From NCBI GenBank assembly GCA_027034115.1, contig JALVJB010000197.1, positions 1 to 50,579 of the forward strand: DNA of 50,579 nt, given 5' to 3'. The stretch comes from Acidilobaceae archaeon (GTDB taxonomy: Archaea > Thermoproteota > Thermoprotei_A > Sulfolobales > Acidilobaceae). This document shows positions 40,866 through 50,181 of the stretch, one piece after another; positions within the stretch are counted from its first letter, which is position 1; each line of letters begins with the position of its first letter. Under the pieces are notes generated by a model that saw only the letters and a program-made list of their open reading frames with translations, was not told the origin of the DNA and did not search any database. The position numbers and the translations under genes were made by a program.

Positions 40866-40909
40866 ATAGTCGAGACTATTACACAGCCTATTGAGAGGCT
40901 CCCCTATTA
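40866..40909 (+). promoter_or_regulatory. Inverted repeat and TATA-like box upstream of etfB
   Basis: ATAGTC-GA-GACTAT (40866-40879) is a perfect 6-base inverted repeat. A TATA-like CTATTAG at about 40904-40909 predicts a start near the ATG at 40938, so the repeat lies upstream of the box where an activator could bind. It could also be a transcript-end hairpin of DUF424. Confidence 0.35.
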
Positions 40910-40937
40910 GTTGTAATGCCGGACAACGGTGATTGTT

Positions 40938-41738
40938 ATGGGAGACATTGTAGTACTAGTAAAACCAGCCCTCAACCCAGACATGGTAAGGGCTAAGCCC
41001 GACGGCGCAGTCGATCTAGATGCTATTCCATTAAAGCTGGACGATATAGATGCAAACGCTCTCTTTGAAGCGCAAAAACTAAAGAAAACCCTTGGCGGGA
41101 AAATAGCCGCCCTCTTAATACTAACATGGGGTCCAGTTGCTAGGAGGCAAAAAGACCTGAGAATGGTTGCCCAGGAAGCACTTGCCCGGGGAGCAGACGA
41201 GGCCCATATCGTGGCCGACGATGAAATTATACCTGGGGATCCCGTGACAACGGCTTCAGCAGTAGTGGCAACGATCAAGAAAGCAGGCCTCAACCCAGAC
41301 CTAATACTTGTAGCCGAGGCATCCATAGACCAGACTACAGGCCAGGTAGCGGGAAGAGTAGCGGCGAAACTCGGCTATCCCTACATAAGCTTCGCTAGGA
41401 AACTGGAGGTCAGCGATGGTAAGGTCATCGCTGAGAGGGACCTTGAGGAACACATAGAAGTTGTTGAAGCACCGCTCCCCGCTGTAGTCAGTGTAACCCA
41501 AGAGATCAACGAGCCCAGACCCCCAACGCTAATTCAAATTAGAAGAGCTGGTAAGAAGCCGCAGAACTACTATAAGATCTCCGATTTAGGAGATGTAAAG
41601 AAACCGGTCAAAGAGATACTAGAGCAAAGGATACTCACAGTCGCTAGGAAACAAATTATCATTGAGGGAGACACGCTTGAGGAAATTGCTGAGAAGCTAA
41701 TAGAAGCCCTCGAAAAAGAGGGTGTCCTGAAGATCTAG
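40938..41738 (+). CDS. etfB: Electron transfer flavoprotein, beta subunit
   Basis: A 266-residue EtfB/FixA. The start reads MGDIVVLVKPALNPDMVR, with the domain-I Rossmann segment AALLILTWGPVARR and the conserved DQTTGQVAGRVAAKLGYPYI. It pairs with EtfA to carry electrons between flavin dehydrogenases and the quinone pool. The ATG is preceded by GGTGA; a GTG at 40929 overlaps that site. etfA follows 12 bases later; no etfC/X (FixC/FixX) is nearby. Confidence 0.93.
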   Translation: MGDIVVLVKPALNPDMVRAKPDGAVDLDAIPLKLDDIDANALFEAQKLKKTLGGKIAALLILTWGPVARRQKDLRMVAQEALARGADEAHIVADDEIIPGDPVTTASAVVATIKKAGLNPDLILVAEASIDQTTGQVAGRVAAKLGYPYISFARKLEVSDGKVIAERDLEEHIEVVEAPLPAVVSVTQEINEPRPPTLIQIRRAGKKPQNYYKISDLGDVKKPVKEILEQRILTVARKQIIIEGDTLEEIAEKLIEALEKEGVLKI

Positions 41739-41750
41739 AGGTGGTGAGCA

Positions 41751-42665
41751 ATGGCGGGAGCTCTAATTGTGGGTTCTAGTATTCAGGAGATCCGAGAGGC
41801 CCTTGGAGCCGTCTCTTCCTTAGAAGGAGAGAAGGTAGTGCTAGCCTATGGAAAGGCCGCTGAAAATGAGGCGCTATCGAAGCTAGGAGTTAAAGTTTAC
41901 AAGCTGAATAGCAGTCATCCAGATCACATAGTGAAAGCGGTAGAGCAACTATTCGAGAAGTTCAAGCCGTCTATAATAATAGGCTGGATAACTAAGAACA
42001 ATAGAGCAGCCCTATCTTACTTCGCAGGCCTCCACGATATCCCCATGGCTACCGATGTAACAGAGCTAGGGATTGAAGGCGACCATGTAGTATACAAGAG
42101 GGGTTTCCTTAGCGAGAGAGCTATAGCAAGGGAAAAGATACCGACGCCAGCAGTGGTCCTGATAAACCAGAAAGTCTTCGCTCCAGTAGAGGCTGAAGCT
42201 TCAGCGCAAGTCGAAGAAATACACGTTGAAGAGGAGAAGGTAGTTTTAAAAGAAGTAAAACCCAAGATGCTCAGCGGTATTAACCTTGAAGATGCTGAAA
42301 TAATAGTTGGAGTCGGGAGAGGTTTCAAGAAGAAGGAAGACCTCCAACTAGCCTTCAAGCTCGCGGAACTACTTGGAGCCCAGGTTGGAGCGTCGAGGCC
42401 AATAGCAGCAGATTACAAGTGGCTACCAGAGGACGCATGGATAGGTATCAGTGGTAAGAGAGTCGCACCAAAACTCTACATCGCCATAGGTATCAGTGGT
42501 GCCCCGCAGCACATGGCCGGAGTCATGAACTCAAAGATCATAGTAGCGATTAACAAGGATAAGTCGGCTCCAATATTCAAGCAAGCAGACTACGGAGTAG
42601 TAGCTGACCTCTACCAATTCCTACCAGTACTGATTAAGAAGCTAGAGGAGAGGAAAAAGAAGTAG
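41751..42665 (+). CDS. etfA: Electron transfer flavoprotein, alpha subunit
   Basis: A 304-residue EtfA. The C-terminal FAD domain has VGVGRGFKKKEDLQLAFKLAELLGA, SRPIAADYKWLPED, YIAIGISGAPQHMAGV and INKDKSAPIFKQADYGVVAD, all standard. The ATG is behind GGTGAGC. A TTTTT run at 42696-42700 follows as terminator. Confidence 0.94.
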   Translation: MAGALIVGSSIQEIREALGAVSSLEGEKVVLAYGKAAENEALSKLGVKVYKLNSSHPDHIVKAVEQLFEKFKPSIIIGWITKNNRAALSYFAGLHDIPMATDVTELGIEGDHVVYKRGFLSERAIAREKIPTPAVVLINQKVFAPVEAEASAQVEEIHVEEEKVVLKEVKPKMLSGINLEDAEIIVGVGRGFKKKEDLQLAFKLAELLGAQVGASRPIAADYKWLPEDAWIGISGKRVAPKLYIAIGISGAPQHMAGVMNSKIIVAINKDKSAPIFKQADYGVVADLYQFLPVLIKKLEERKKK

Positions 42666-42695
42666 TGAGTATTAACTAACACAGCTAACCCACTC

Positions 42696-42700
42696 TTTTT
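42696..42700 (+). terminator. T-run after etfA
   Basis: TTTTT about 30 bases after the etfA stop, before the ATG of the DUF1646 transporter gene, fits an archaeal terminator. Confidence 0.35.
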
Positions 42701-42734
42701 CCCCAAACGATAGAGTCCTCTCCGGTAGTACAGC

Positions 42735-43844
42735 ATGGAGGCGGTTGGCTGCGAGTTCATACCGGGATTATTAGCGTCTCTCGTAACAATACTCCTACTA
42801 GTTCTATTCCTACCCTTCAAATCGAAGAAAGTTGAAGAGAACCTCGAACCGTTCTTTCTGCTAATGGGTCTTATAGGCGTGTCAGTAAACTACTACTATC
42901 ACGTGATCTCGTCACAGGAGATAATCGAATTAGCCAAGAAGGCTTCGATAACGCCAGTATCTATTTCTGGCACTCCTATTGGCATCACGCAGGTAGTATT
43001 CATCTTCGGTCTAATATTCTACTATTATCATAGGAAAATATATAATGGAATCAACTGGATGATCCGCAAACTCGGATTCTACACCTTCGTCCTAGTATTC
43101 GTGATCATCTTCGGCTTAATATCGAGCCTAATATCTGTAATAGTAACAGCCGTTATTCTCGCAGAAATAGCCGCCGCCCTCAAAATAGAGCGCAAATATA
43201 AGATAGAATTCGTAGTTCTAGCATCATTCTCAGTAGGCCTTGGTGCAGCACTCACCCCTGTGGGAGAGCCTCTATCAACAATAGCGATATCAAAGCTAAA
43301 TGAGAGCTTCGACTTCCTACTCCGGATACTAGGCGTTTACGTAGTAGCTGGTATCCTAGCAATCGGCGTCTATACCGTGTATAGATTGAAGAAGAGTGGC
43401 GCCAAGGTCTATGGAGTCGAGGCAACTTACGGAGAGACGCTCAGGGGCGTAGTCGAAAGAACTATCAGGGTGTATATTTTCGTGGCGGCACTAGAACTAT
43501 TAGGCCACAGCTTCTCATACCTGGCAGTATGCTACTTCAACAAGCTACCTCCATGGGCTCTATACTGGCTCAACACCATAAGCGCAGTAGTCGATAACGC
43601 TACACTAACAGCTGCCGAGATTAACAAGGCCATGACGATTGAGCAGATAAGAAGCGCACTAATGGGCCTGCTAATCTCTGGCGGCATGCTAATCCCCGGC
43701 AACATCCCCAATATAGTCGCCGCGGGCAGACTAAAGATTACAAGCAAGGAATGGGCCAGAGTAGGGGTTCCCTTCGGCCTAGCGCTACTCATCGTCTACT
43801 TCATAATACTAGAAGTACTAAAGATACACATCTCAATATACTAG
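42735..43844 (+). CDS. DUF1646-family ion transporter-like membrane protein
   Basis: A 369-residue membrane protein with ten or so helices. Conserved segments are SVGLGAALTPVGEPLSTIAISKL, NTISAVVDNATLTAAEI, and GGMLIPGNIPNIVAAGRL followed by KITSKEWARVGVPFG, the DUF1646 family, which relates to the NhaD/ArsB ion-transporter superfamily. Probably a cation:proton antiporter or anion carrier; the substrate is unknown. The tandem Usp gene follows 18 bases later, so it may act with it. Confidence 0.82.
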   Translation: MEAVGCEFIPGLLASLVTILLLVLFLPFKSKKVEENLEPFFLLMGLIGVSVNYYYHVISSQEIIELAKKASITPVSISGTPIGITQVVFIFGLIFYYYHRKIYNGINWMIRKLGFYTFVLVFVIIFGLISSLISVIVTAVILAEIAAALKIERKYKIEFVVLASFSVGLGAALTPVGEPLSTIAISKLNESFDFLLRILGVYVVAGILAIGVYTVYRLKKSGAKVYGVEATYGETLRGVVERTIRVYIFVAALELLGHSFSYLAVCYFNKLPPWALYWLNTISAVVDNATLTAAEINKAMTIEQIRSALMGLLISGGMLIPGNIPNIVAAGRLKITSKEWARVGVPFGLALLIVYFIILEVLKIHISIY

Positions 43845-43861
43845 AAATGGGGGCGTGAACG

Positions 43862-44743
43862 GTGAAACCTCTGGAAAGGATCCTCGTTCCCGTCGATCTC
43901 TCGCCGGTAAGCGAGGAGCTAGTAAGACTAGCAGGGAGGCTCGCCCTCCGATACGGCAGCGAACTCGTGCTCTTCCACGCAATTGATAACTTAATAGTAG
44001 AGCATGTCGCAGCTGGCTTCAACCCAGACAAGGTGATAATGGACCTGGAACAAAGGGCTAAAGCAAAACTCGAGGAACTAAAGAAAATACTAGATGACAT
44101 GAACGTCCCAGCTACTATCTACGATGAAATACCAGTTGACGACCCGGCTATCGCAATTAACAACGCCGCCGTTAAGGCTGGTGCAACTGAGATAATCATA
44201 GCGAAAAGAGGGTGGAGGTTACGCAGGTTTTCACTCGTAGGCTCAACTACTAAGGAACTCGTAAAGATAGCTAGAGTACCAGTGATCGTCTACCACTCGT
44301 ACTATGATCGAGAGTCGAAGAAGCCAGCGATAGTAGGCGACGAGAATATAACTGACAAGCTACTTGTCACCGTAGATAAGAATACCACGAGGGAGTTAAT
44401 CGAGTACTCAGTAAACCTAGCTTTTTACTATGAAAGCGAGGAAATCTATGTACTACATGTTATGGAGGAGGGTGAGAGCGATGAAAAATATAATAAAATA
44501 TTAGAAGATATTATTAATAGTTTCAAGAGTAGAGTGCCAGGTAAGGTTAGGAGAATCCTGTTAAAAGGAGGAAAAATAGGTAAAATAATAGTTAAAATGG
44601 CTGAATCACTTGAGACCACGATAATCGCCGGGCGGACTCTAGTAAGGAGCCCTCTCGAATACATACTGGGTACAACCCTAGATCATATAATAAAACTCTC
44701 AACTAGACCAGTAATTGTATATCCCATACATAGCCCAGAGTAA
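43862..44743 (+). CDS. Tandem universal stress protein
   Basis: A 293-residue protein with two Usp domains: residues 1-145 (RILVPVDLSPVSEELVRLAGRLA ... IIIAKRGWRLRRFSLVGSTTKELVKIARVPVIVY) and 160-293 (TDKLLVTVDKNTTRELIEYSVNLA ... IIAGRTLVRSPLEYILGTTLDHIIKLSTRPVIVYP). Both end in the GS/GT nucleotide site. GTG start. It follows the DUF1646 transporter, and Usp domains commonly regulate antiporters, so a regulatory role on that transporter is plausible. Confidence 0.9.
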   Translation: MKPLERILVPVDLSPVSEELVRLAGRLALRYGSELVLFHAIDNLIVEHVAAGFNPDKVIMDLEQRAKAKLEELKKILDDMNVPATIYDEIPVDDPAIAINNAAVKAGATEIIIAKRGWRLRRFSLVGSTTKELVKIARVPVIVYHSYYDRESKKPAIVGDENITDKLLVTVDKNTTRELIEYSVNLAFYYESEEIYVLHVMEEGESDEKYNKILEDIINSFKSRVPGKVRRILLKGGKIGKIIVKMAESLETTIIAGRTLVRSPLEYILGTTLDHIIKLSTRPVIVYPIHSPE

Positions 44744-44755
44744 CCCAGGGGGCCG

Positions 44756-45043
44756 ATGACTGGAATATTGCGAGAGAGGGACCGAGAGACTAGTGACGAC
44801 GGGTGCAAGCAAGGAGGCCTAATCAGGGAACTAATAGAAGCAATAATATATAATACATATAAATATTTTGATAAAAAGGGAACGTTGAATAGTGATGGGC
44901 GGAAGGCAGTCGCGAGGATTCTTAAAATGAGTAAAAACGACAGGCAAAGACAATACTTGAAGAGAGTACTAAGAATGCCGACCTATGAAGAACTGTTAAA
45001 AGTATATAATATTTTATTTGAAGAATGTATTTATGGGGATTGA
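44756..45043 (+). CDS. Hypothetical protein before the ABC transporter genes
   Basis: A 95-residue charged, mainly helical protein (LIRELIEAIIYNTYKYFDKK, KNDRQRQYLKRVLRMPTYEELLKVYNIL). I recognise no family. It lies 12 bases after the Usp gene and its stop TGA (45041-45043) is two bases before the permease ATG. The AT-rich composition begins here and continues into the permease. Start codon uncertain. Confidence 0.45.
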   Translation: MTGILRERDRETSDDGCKQGGLIRELIEAIIYNTYKYFDKKGTLNSDGRKAVARILKMSKNDRQRQYLKRVLRMPTYEELLKVYNILFEECIYGD

Positions 45044-45045
45044 TT

Positions 45046-46011
45046 ATGAGAAAGACGATATATTCCATAATATTAATTATTATTTTTTTATTACTTTTTA
45101 TTATTTCATTGAGCATTGGGGCTGTGCGAGCAATCACATTATCAACACTAATCCACGCCCTCGAGACTGGTAGGGTAACAGGAGTTATACGATACAGGTT
45201 GGTCAGGTCCTTGGCATCTATTATACTAGGCGCCGGGCTAGGGCTATCCGGGTTAACTATGCAGTACGCCCTTAGAAACCCTCTAAGCGACCCCTATCTT
45301 CTAGGCGTCTCCGCTGGGGCATCTCTAGGCATATTGCTTGCAGTTATTTATGGGAGCTCATATTCTCCGGCGCTGATCTATGGCGTAGCATTGTTCTCGG
45401 GTATAGTTACATTCCTCGCTGTCGTAGCGATAGGGGCTGGAGCTGGGGGGTCTCCTTCAGCGCTTATAGTATCTGGGGTGTCTGTTAGTTATGCGCTCTC
45501 CGGGGTTTCAATAATGCTCTTTATTAAAAATATAAATAAAATTAATATGACATTTATATGGTTGTTTGGGACAATCGCTTATGTTATCCCGATTTACTTG
45601 ATTTATAGTTCATTAATATTATTTATTATTATTATTATATTAATATTTAATTCAAGTAGAATATATTCCCTAATATTGGGAGATGACGTCAGCGAGTCAA
45701 TGGGGGTCGATGTGAAGAAGACCCGGTACATAGCTCTCCTATCATCGGGGGCAGTAGCGTCAGCAATGGTCGCTTTAGCGGGTCCAGTGGGCTTCATAGG
45801 TCTCGCCGCGCCATGGATAGCTAGACTGATGTATGGAAGCAAGTACACCACCGTGCTTGCTTCAAGCATGGTGATTGGGGCGATACTAGCCCAGATCTCT
45901 GATATAATGGTTCGAATCATAGGTGGTGCCCAGGAAATACCGTTAACCGCTTTCACCGCACTCTTCGGGGGACCCCTACTCTTCTACCTGACGAGGAAAA
46001 CAGGGTGGTAG
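45046..46011 (+). CDS. BtuC/FecCD-type ABC transporter permease
   Basis: A 321-residue permease with about ten helices. RSLASIILGAGLGLSGLTMQYALRNPLSDPYLLGVSAGASLGI and GDDVSESMGVD, then GPVGFIGLAAPWIARLMYG, are the standard motifs of iron-siderophore/cobalamin/heme permeases. ATG at 45046, two bases after the upstream gene. The ATP-binding gene follows directly. No substrate-binding protein gene is in the window, so it must be elsewhere. Confidence 0.88.
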   Translation: MRKTIYSIILIIIFLLLFIISLSIGAVRAITLSTLIHALETGRVTGVIRYRLVRSLASIILGAGLGLSGLTMQYALRNPLSDPYLLGVSAGASLGILLAVIYGSSYSPALIYGVALFSGIVTFLAVVAIGAGAGGSPSALIVSGVSVSYALSGVSIMLFIKNINKINMTFIWLFGTIAYVIPIYLIYSSLILFIIIIILIFNSSRIYSLILGDDVSESMGVDVKKTRYIALLSSGAVASAMVALAGPVGFIGLAAPWIARLMYGSKYTTVLASSMVIGAILAQISDIMVRIIGGAQEIPLTAFTALFGGPLLFYLTRKTGW

Positions 46012-46016
46012 ACGGA

Positions 46017-46742
46017 ATGAACTGTGTATTGGAGGGCGAGAATGTTAGCGTTAAAGCTAATGGTAGAGTAATACTTGACAATGTCTCCTTCGCTTTCGGC
46101 CCCGGGCTTAACGCGGTAGTCGGCCCTAACGGTGCCGGCAAGAGCACCCTATTGAAGGTAATAGCAGGCCTCGCAGACTACACGGGTGAAATAAGGTTTT
46201 GTGGTTCGAGAATAGAAAGTCTCCGGGGTAGTGTGTCATATATGCCGGCGACCCCGGTAGTAGACCCGCTTGCAACGGTTCGAGACGTTCTAGAGGCAGG
46301 CCTCTATGGTACTAGTCAGAGCGTAGAGGGAGCGTTAGGGGTCCTCAAAGAATTCCTGCCTCCAGAGTATTCTAGTAGAAGGTTCCTAACACTCAGTAGT
46401 GGTGAGCAGAGGCTAGTATGCATTACAAGAGCTCTGGCTAGGAACTCTAGGGTAGTACTATTAGACGAACCTCTCTCTTTTCTCGATGTTAAGAACCAAG
46501 TAAAAATATTAAATTATATTAAAAAATATACTAAAAAGTTCAACACTATAGTGCTCGCCGCAATCCATGAAATACACTACTTACACGCATTTCAAAGAAT
46601 TATGCTACTAGACAGGGGAGTAACATATTTCCAAGGCACTACAAATGATTTAAAACGCGAATTAATAGAAAGAGTCTATGGTTTAAAAATACTCGAAGTA
46701 AATGAGAATGGATATCGTGGTTTTATTCCAATAATAAGTTAA
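46017..46742 (+). CDS. ABC transporter ATP-binding protein (BtuD/FecE-type)
   Basis: A 241-residue ATPase with Walker A GPNGAGKSTLL, signature LSSGEQR, Walker B VVLLDEPLSFLD, and an H-loop AAIHEI. It is the partner of the permease upstream. The ATG at 46017 is eight bases after GGGTGG; a GTG at 46005 lies inside the permease stop region. Substrate (iron chelate, heme or cobalamin) cannot be resolved from sequence. Confidence 0.87.
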   Translation: MNCVLEGENVSVKANGRVILDNVSFAFGPGLNAVVGPNGAGKSTLLKVIAGLADYTGEIRFCGSRIESLRGSVSYMPATPVVDPLATVRDVLEAGLYGTSQSVEGALGVLKEFLPPEYSSRRFLTLSSGEQRLVCITRALARNSRVVLLDEPLSFLDVKNQVKILNYIKKYTKKFNTIVLAAIHEIHYLHAFQRIMLLDRGVTYFQGTTNDLKRELIERVYGLKILEVNENGYRGFIPIIS

Positions 46743-46753
46743 TATTAGAGAAT

Positions 46754-47701
46754 TTAAATTAGCCTTATTGCTTCCAGACACTGGAGGTGCTCTATAATAT
46801 TAGAGAGTATTTCGGTAAAAGTCTCAGCCTTAGAGTATATATAGGGGCTCTTCTCTGAAAGCTTCTTGCTAGCCTCACGGATCCTGTCAAGAAGGGCAGT
46901 AGTGTTATCCAACCCGGAACCCTCTAATATATATTTCTTTATTTTTAAAAGTATTTGTATAATATTGTTGATTATCATGGCTGCTTCATCCTGGGGCAAG
47001 TCTATTTTTATGCTATGGAGGGTTTCGATTGTTCTTAGTGCTATCTTTGTTAGAGTCCAAAGATCCTTTGAAATTAGTTCATATAGCAACCGCTTTATTA
47101 TTTCATTATTCTCTTGAATGATTGAGCTGTCTTGTAATATTGCTCTCGTAATATCATTATATGCCTTGAGGGATTCATCTAGCAAGTTTCTAGTATCAAT
47201 AACTAGCTCTTTTTTGACTCCTTTATCGAGATACTCTTCCACACTACTTAAGATAAGAGTTAGATTTTCTATAAGTCTTGATAATAATTTAATTATTTTT
47301 TCATGGGTTTCTATATTTTCTATATATATTATTATTTTATTGTCCCTTATCTCATGCTCAGTTCCAGGAAGATCTCGGAGAGCCAGAATCAGTTTATTCA
47401 CTGTTGTCGCTTTTAGCTGGTTAAGATCCACTACTATTTTTTTATAATTAATAAAATATAAACATTTTATAATTTTTAATAAGGTGTCTTCCGGAATGTT
47501 ATCCACAGATAGTTCGAATGTACTTATTTCATCTTCAAAATTTTTAGGTCTTATTATAAGATAATGGTCTTTTAATTCAACAATCACCGTGTCGCCTGGC
47601 TTTAAACCCACCCTTTTAACCCACTTCTTGGGAAGTGTTACGATCAAGGAGCTGGTGCCTAATCTTTGAACCCTTCTCTCCTCTGAAGACCCGTGTGCCA
47701 C
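46754..47701 (-). CDS. AbrB/SpoVT-domain plus PhoU-like regulator
   Basis: A 315-residue protein. Residues 10-55 are an AbrB-type DNA-binding domain (RRVQRLGTSSLIVTLPKKWVKRVGLKPGDTVIVEL); the remaining 220 residues are helical, with two PhoU-like three-helix bundles. This AbrB-PhoU fusion is common in archaea as a putative phosphate-responsive regulator. GTG start. The box GTATATAT at 47715-47722 lies close upstream, which points to leaderless transcription. It is convergent with the transporter operon. Confidence 0.82.
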   Translation of the reverse strand: MAHGSSEERRVQRLGTSSLIVTLPKKWVKRVGLKPGDTVIVELKDHYLIIRPKNFEDEISTFELSVDNIPEDTLLKIIKCLYFINYKKIVVDLNQLKATTVNKLILALRDLPGTEHEIRDNKIIIYIENIETHEKIIKLLSRLIENLTLILSSVEEYLDKGVKKELVIDTRNLLDESLKAYNDITRAILQDSSIIQENNEIIKRLLYELISKDLWTLTKIALRTIETLHSIKIDLPQDEAAMIINNIIQILLKIKKYILEGSGLDNTTALLDRIREASKKLSEKSPYIYSKAETFTEILSNIIEHLQCLEAIRLI

Positions 47702-47868
47702 CCCCAGACCCCTCGTATATATGCTCTACCTTATGAATATATGTTTAGAAGTAGTACATGTACTAAGCTAATAAAGCCGCTAACAAGAAGGGTCAATGAG
47801 AGGGATGCAATATCAGCCGACAACCGATACTTGGAGACCCTAACAGAGCGCTGCTCTCAAAGCCGGTT

Positions 47869-48774
47869 ATGGCTAAAGGCTGCGAGCTATGCTTTACAGG
47901 AGCTAAGAGCGTGATATTTATTACCGGGCTATGCGACGACGGATGCTACTATTGCCCAGTTAGCAGGGATAGACTCAATAGAGATGTATTTTATGTCAAC
48001 GAGGTCCCAGTCTCAACAGTTAGCGAGGTAATCCTCGAGCTAGCCCGTAGCGGGTCTCGGGGAGCTAGTATAACGGGAGGAGATCCACTAGTTAGAAGTG
48101 ATAGAACGGTTAAACTAGTGAGAGCAGTCAAGGAGCACTTTGGCGGCAATTTCCACATTCATCTTTATACCAGCGGTAGATATGCGACTATTGACGTGCT
48201 ACGGGCCCTTGACAAGGCCGGGCTAGACGAGATAAGATTCCACCCCACTAGAGCAGAATTCCTGTCGAGGGCAAAAGCAGCTAAAGAGAATACAAGCATG
48301 GCTGTCGGCATCGAGGTGCCAGTAGCCCCACACATAGAAGAATGGGTCAAGGATATAATCATGAGGGCTAATTCGCTCAGTCTCGACTTCGTAAACCTAA
48401 ACGAGATGGAGTTCGTAGAGCCAAATGCCAGAGCCCTTCTTGCCAGAGGGCTAAGGGAATCTCCCACTAGGCCATTTACAGTTAAGGGGTCTCTCGAAAC
48501 AGCCATTCGGATAATAAGCTGGGCCAAGGAGAGCGTGGAGATACCGGTTCACTTCTGCCCCGCCACCTTCAAGGATAATATTCAGACTCGGAATAGGCTC
48601 GTGATAGCTAGTCTCCGGGATCTAAGGTGGAACGAGGAACCATTAGCTTCTGGCACCCTGCTAGAGTACTCGTGTATAGCTGGGAAAGGAGTACTAGTTA
48701 AGAGGGAAGTATACCCTACCCCCAATAGGCGCCCCATTGTGGCTGAAGAGGTAGTCGGTGACTGCTCGGACTAA
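47869..48774 (+). CDS. Radical SAM protein (COG2108-like, pyruvate-formate-lyase-activase-related)
   Basis: A 301-residue radical SAM enzyme with the cluster motif CDDGCYYC (Cys22, Cys26, Cys29), preceded by KGCELCFTGAKSVIFITGLC. The GITGGDPL-like SITGGDPLVRSDRT and HIHLYTSGRYA...AGLDEIRFHP match the archaeal COG2108 proteins, uncharacterised relatives of activating enzymes. An extra Cys5/Cys8 pair precedes the motif. The ATG start has a weak ribosome site. Substrate unknown. Confidence 0.8.
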   Translation: MAKGCELCFTGAKSVIFITGLCDDGCYYCPVSRDRLNRDVFYVNEVPVSTVSEVILELARSGSRGASITGGDPLVRSDRTVKLVRAVKEHFGGNFHIHLYTSGRYATIDVLRALDKAGLDEIRFHPTRAEFLSRAKAAKENTSMAVGIEVPVAPHIEEWVKDIIMRANSLSLDFVNLNEMEFVEPNARALLARGLRESPTRPFTVKGSLETAIRIISWAKESVEIPVHFCPATFKDNIQTRNRLVIASLRDLRWNEEPLASGTLLEYSCIAGKGVLVKREVYPTPNRRPIVAEEVVGDCSD

Positions 48775-48823
48775 ACATTTAGGCTCGAAGAGCTAACACG
48801 CCCGATCTCTCGGAGAGGAAAAC

Positions 48824-50122
48824 TTGGCCAGGATCCGGTATAGGCCTCCGAGAGGCTTCCGCGATTTTACCCCGGACATAATGATTCTAAGGAAGCAGCT
48901 ACTATCAAAGCTTGAAACCGTGTTCCAGAGGTACGGTTTCGATCCAATAGACACGCCGGCCGTCGAATACTGGGAAACCCTAGCTGGCAAGTACGGCGAG
49001 GAAGCCGAGAGCAGGCTCATCTGGAGGTTCCGGGATCCCTGGAGCAACAAGGACTACGCCCTGAGATACGATCTAACAGTGCCACTAGCCAGGTTCATTT
49101 CCAATCACCAGGACCTACCCCTGCCTTTCAAGAGATACCATATAGGCCCCGTCTGGAGGCATGAGGAACCACAGAAAGGGAGGTACAGGGAGTTTTACCA
49201 GTGCGATGCAGACATAGTGGGATCCCCCTACCCGGAAGCGGACGCTGAAATAGTAAATCTAACCGTCGACGCGCTCGCAGTGCTGGGCTTTGAGAAGGGC
49301 TATAGGGTTAGGCTGAATGACAGGAGGCTCCTAAGGGGGATCTATGAGGAGGAGCTGCAAATCGAGAATCCCTTACCAGTTTACAGAGCTGTGGATAAGC
49401 TGGATAAGATAGGGTTAGAGGGGGTTAGACGGGAGCTGGATAAGCTCGGATTGGAAGAGAACAAAATACTAAAAATTATTGAATTATTAAATCTCAGAGG
49501 GCACCCGGAAGAACTCATATCACTCATATCCAGGAAATACCAGGGTAACAAGGACGTCGAAAGCGCACTGGATCATTTATCCCAAATACTAGACCTCGTA
49601 AACACTCCAGGCTTCGTCGAATTAGACTTAAGCCTCGTGAGAGGACTAGATTATTATACAGGCCCAATAGTCGAGGTAGTCCTAGATAAACCCAGAATAG
49701 GAAGCGTCGCTGGAGGAGGAAGGTACGATAACCTAATACAATTATTCCTGGGCAAACAAATGCCAGCTACTGGGGTAAGCGTCGGAATCGAGAGAATAAT
49801 AGACGCCGGCCTAGAGCTAGGAATCTATCAGCTAGCCAGGAAAACAATCGCCAAGGCCCAAGTTATAGTCCTAGATCCGGCATATTACAAGTATGCATGG
49901 AAAATAGCAAACTTGTTGAGATCGCTCGGAATAAACACTAGGATAGACCTTTCGCGCGCAAAAGAGAGAACACAAAGGAAAAAGGCGCTACGCCAAGGAA
50001 TCCAATATCTAGTCTTCATCGGAAAGAAGGAGGCCGAGTCCGGCAAGGTCACGATATACGACTCGGCGACAGGGAAGAGAACAGAAGTGAGCGTTGACTC
50101 GCTGAGCCCAGAAATGTTCTAG
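48824..50122 (+). CDS. hisS: Histidyl-tRNA synthetase
   Basis: A 432-residue class II synthetase with N-terminal RYRPPRGFRDFTPDIM, motif 2 RYHIGPVWRHEEPQKGR, HisRS signature LVRGLDYYTG and AGGGRYDNLI, and a C-terminal anticodon-binding domain from about residue 340. TTG start at 48824, six bases after GGAGAGG at 48812-48818. Confidence 0.95.
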   Translation: MARIRYRPPRGFRDFTPDIMILRKQLLSKLETVFQRYGFDPIDTPAVEYWETLAGKYGEEAESRLIWRFRDPWSNKDYALRYDLTVPLARFISNHQDLPLPFKRYHIGPVWRHEEPQKGRYREFYQCDADIVGSPYPEADAEIVNLTVDALAVLGFEKGYRVRLNDRRLLRGIYEEELQIENPLPVYRAVDKLDKIGLEGVRRELDKLGLEENKILKIIELLNLRGHPEELISLISRKYQGNKDVESALDHLSQILDLVNTPGFVELDLSLVRGLDYYTGPIVEVVLDKPRIGSVAGGGRYDNLIQLFLGKQMPATGVSVGIERIIDAGLELGIYQLARKTIAKAQVIVLDPAYYKYAWKIANLLRSLGINTRIDLSRAKERTQRKKALRQGIQYLVFIGKKEAESGKVTIYDSATGKRTEVSVDSLSPEMF

Positions 50123-50181
50123 GCTAGTGGTTTCTCTCATTCTATCCCGTTTTACTAATTCTCACATGCAATCTACGTATC

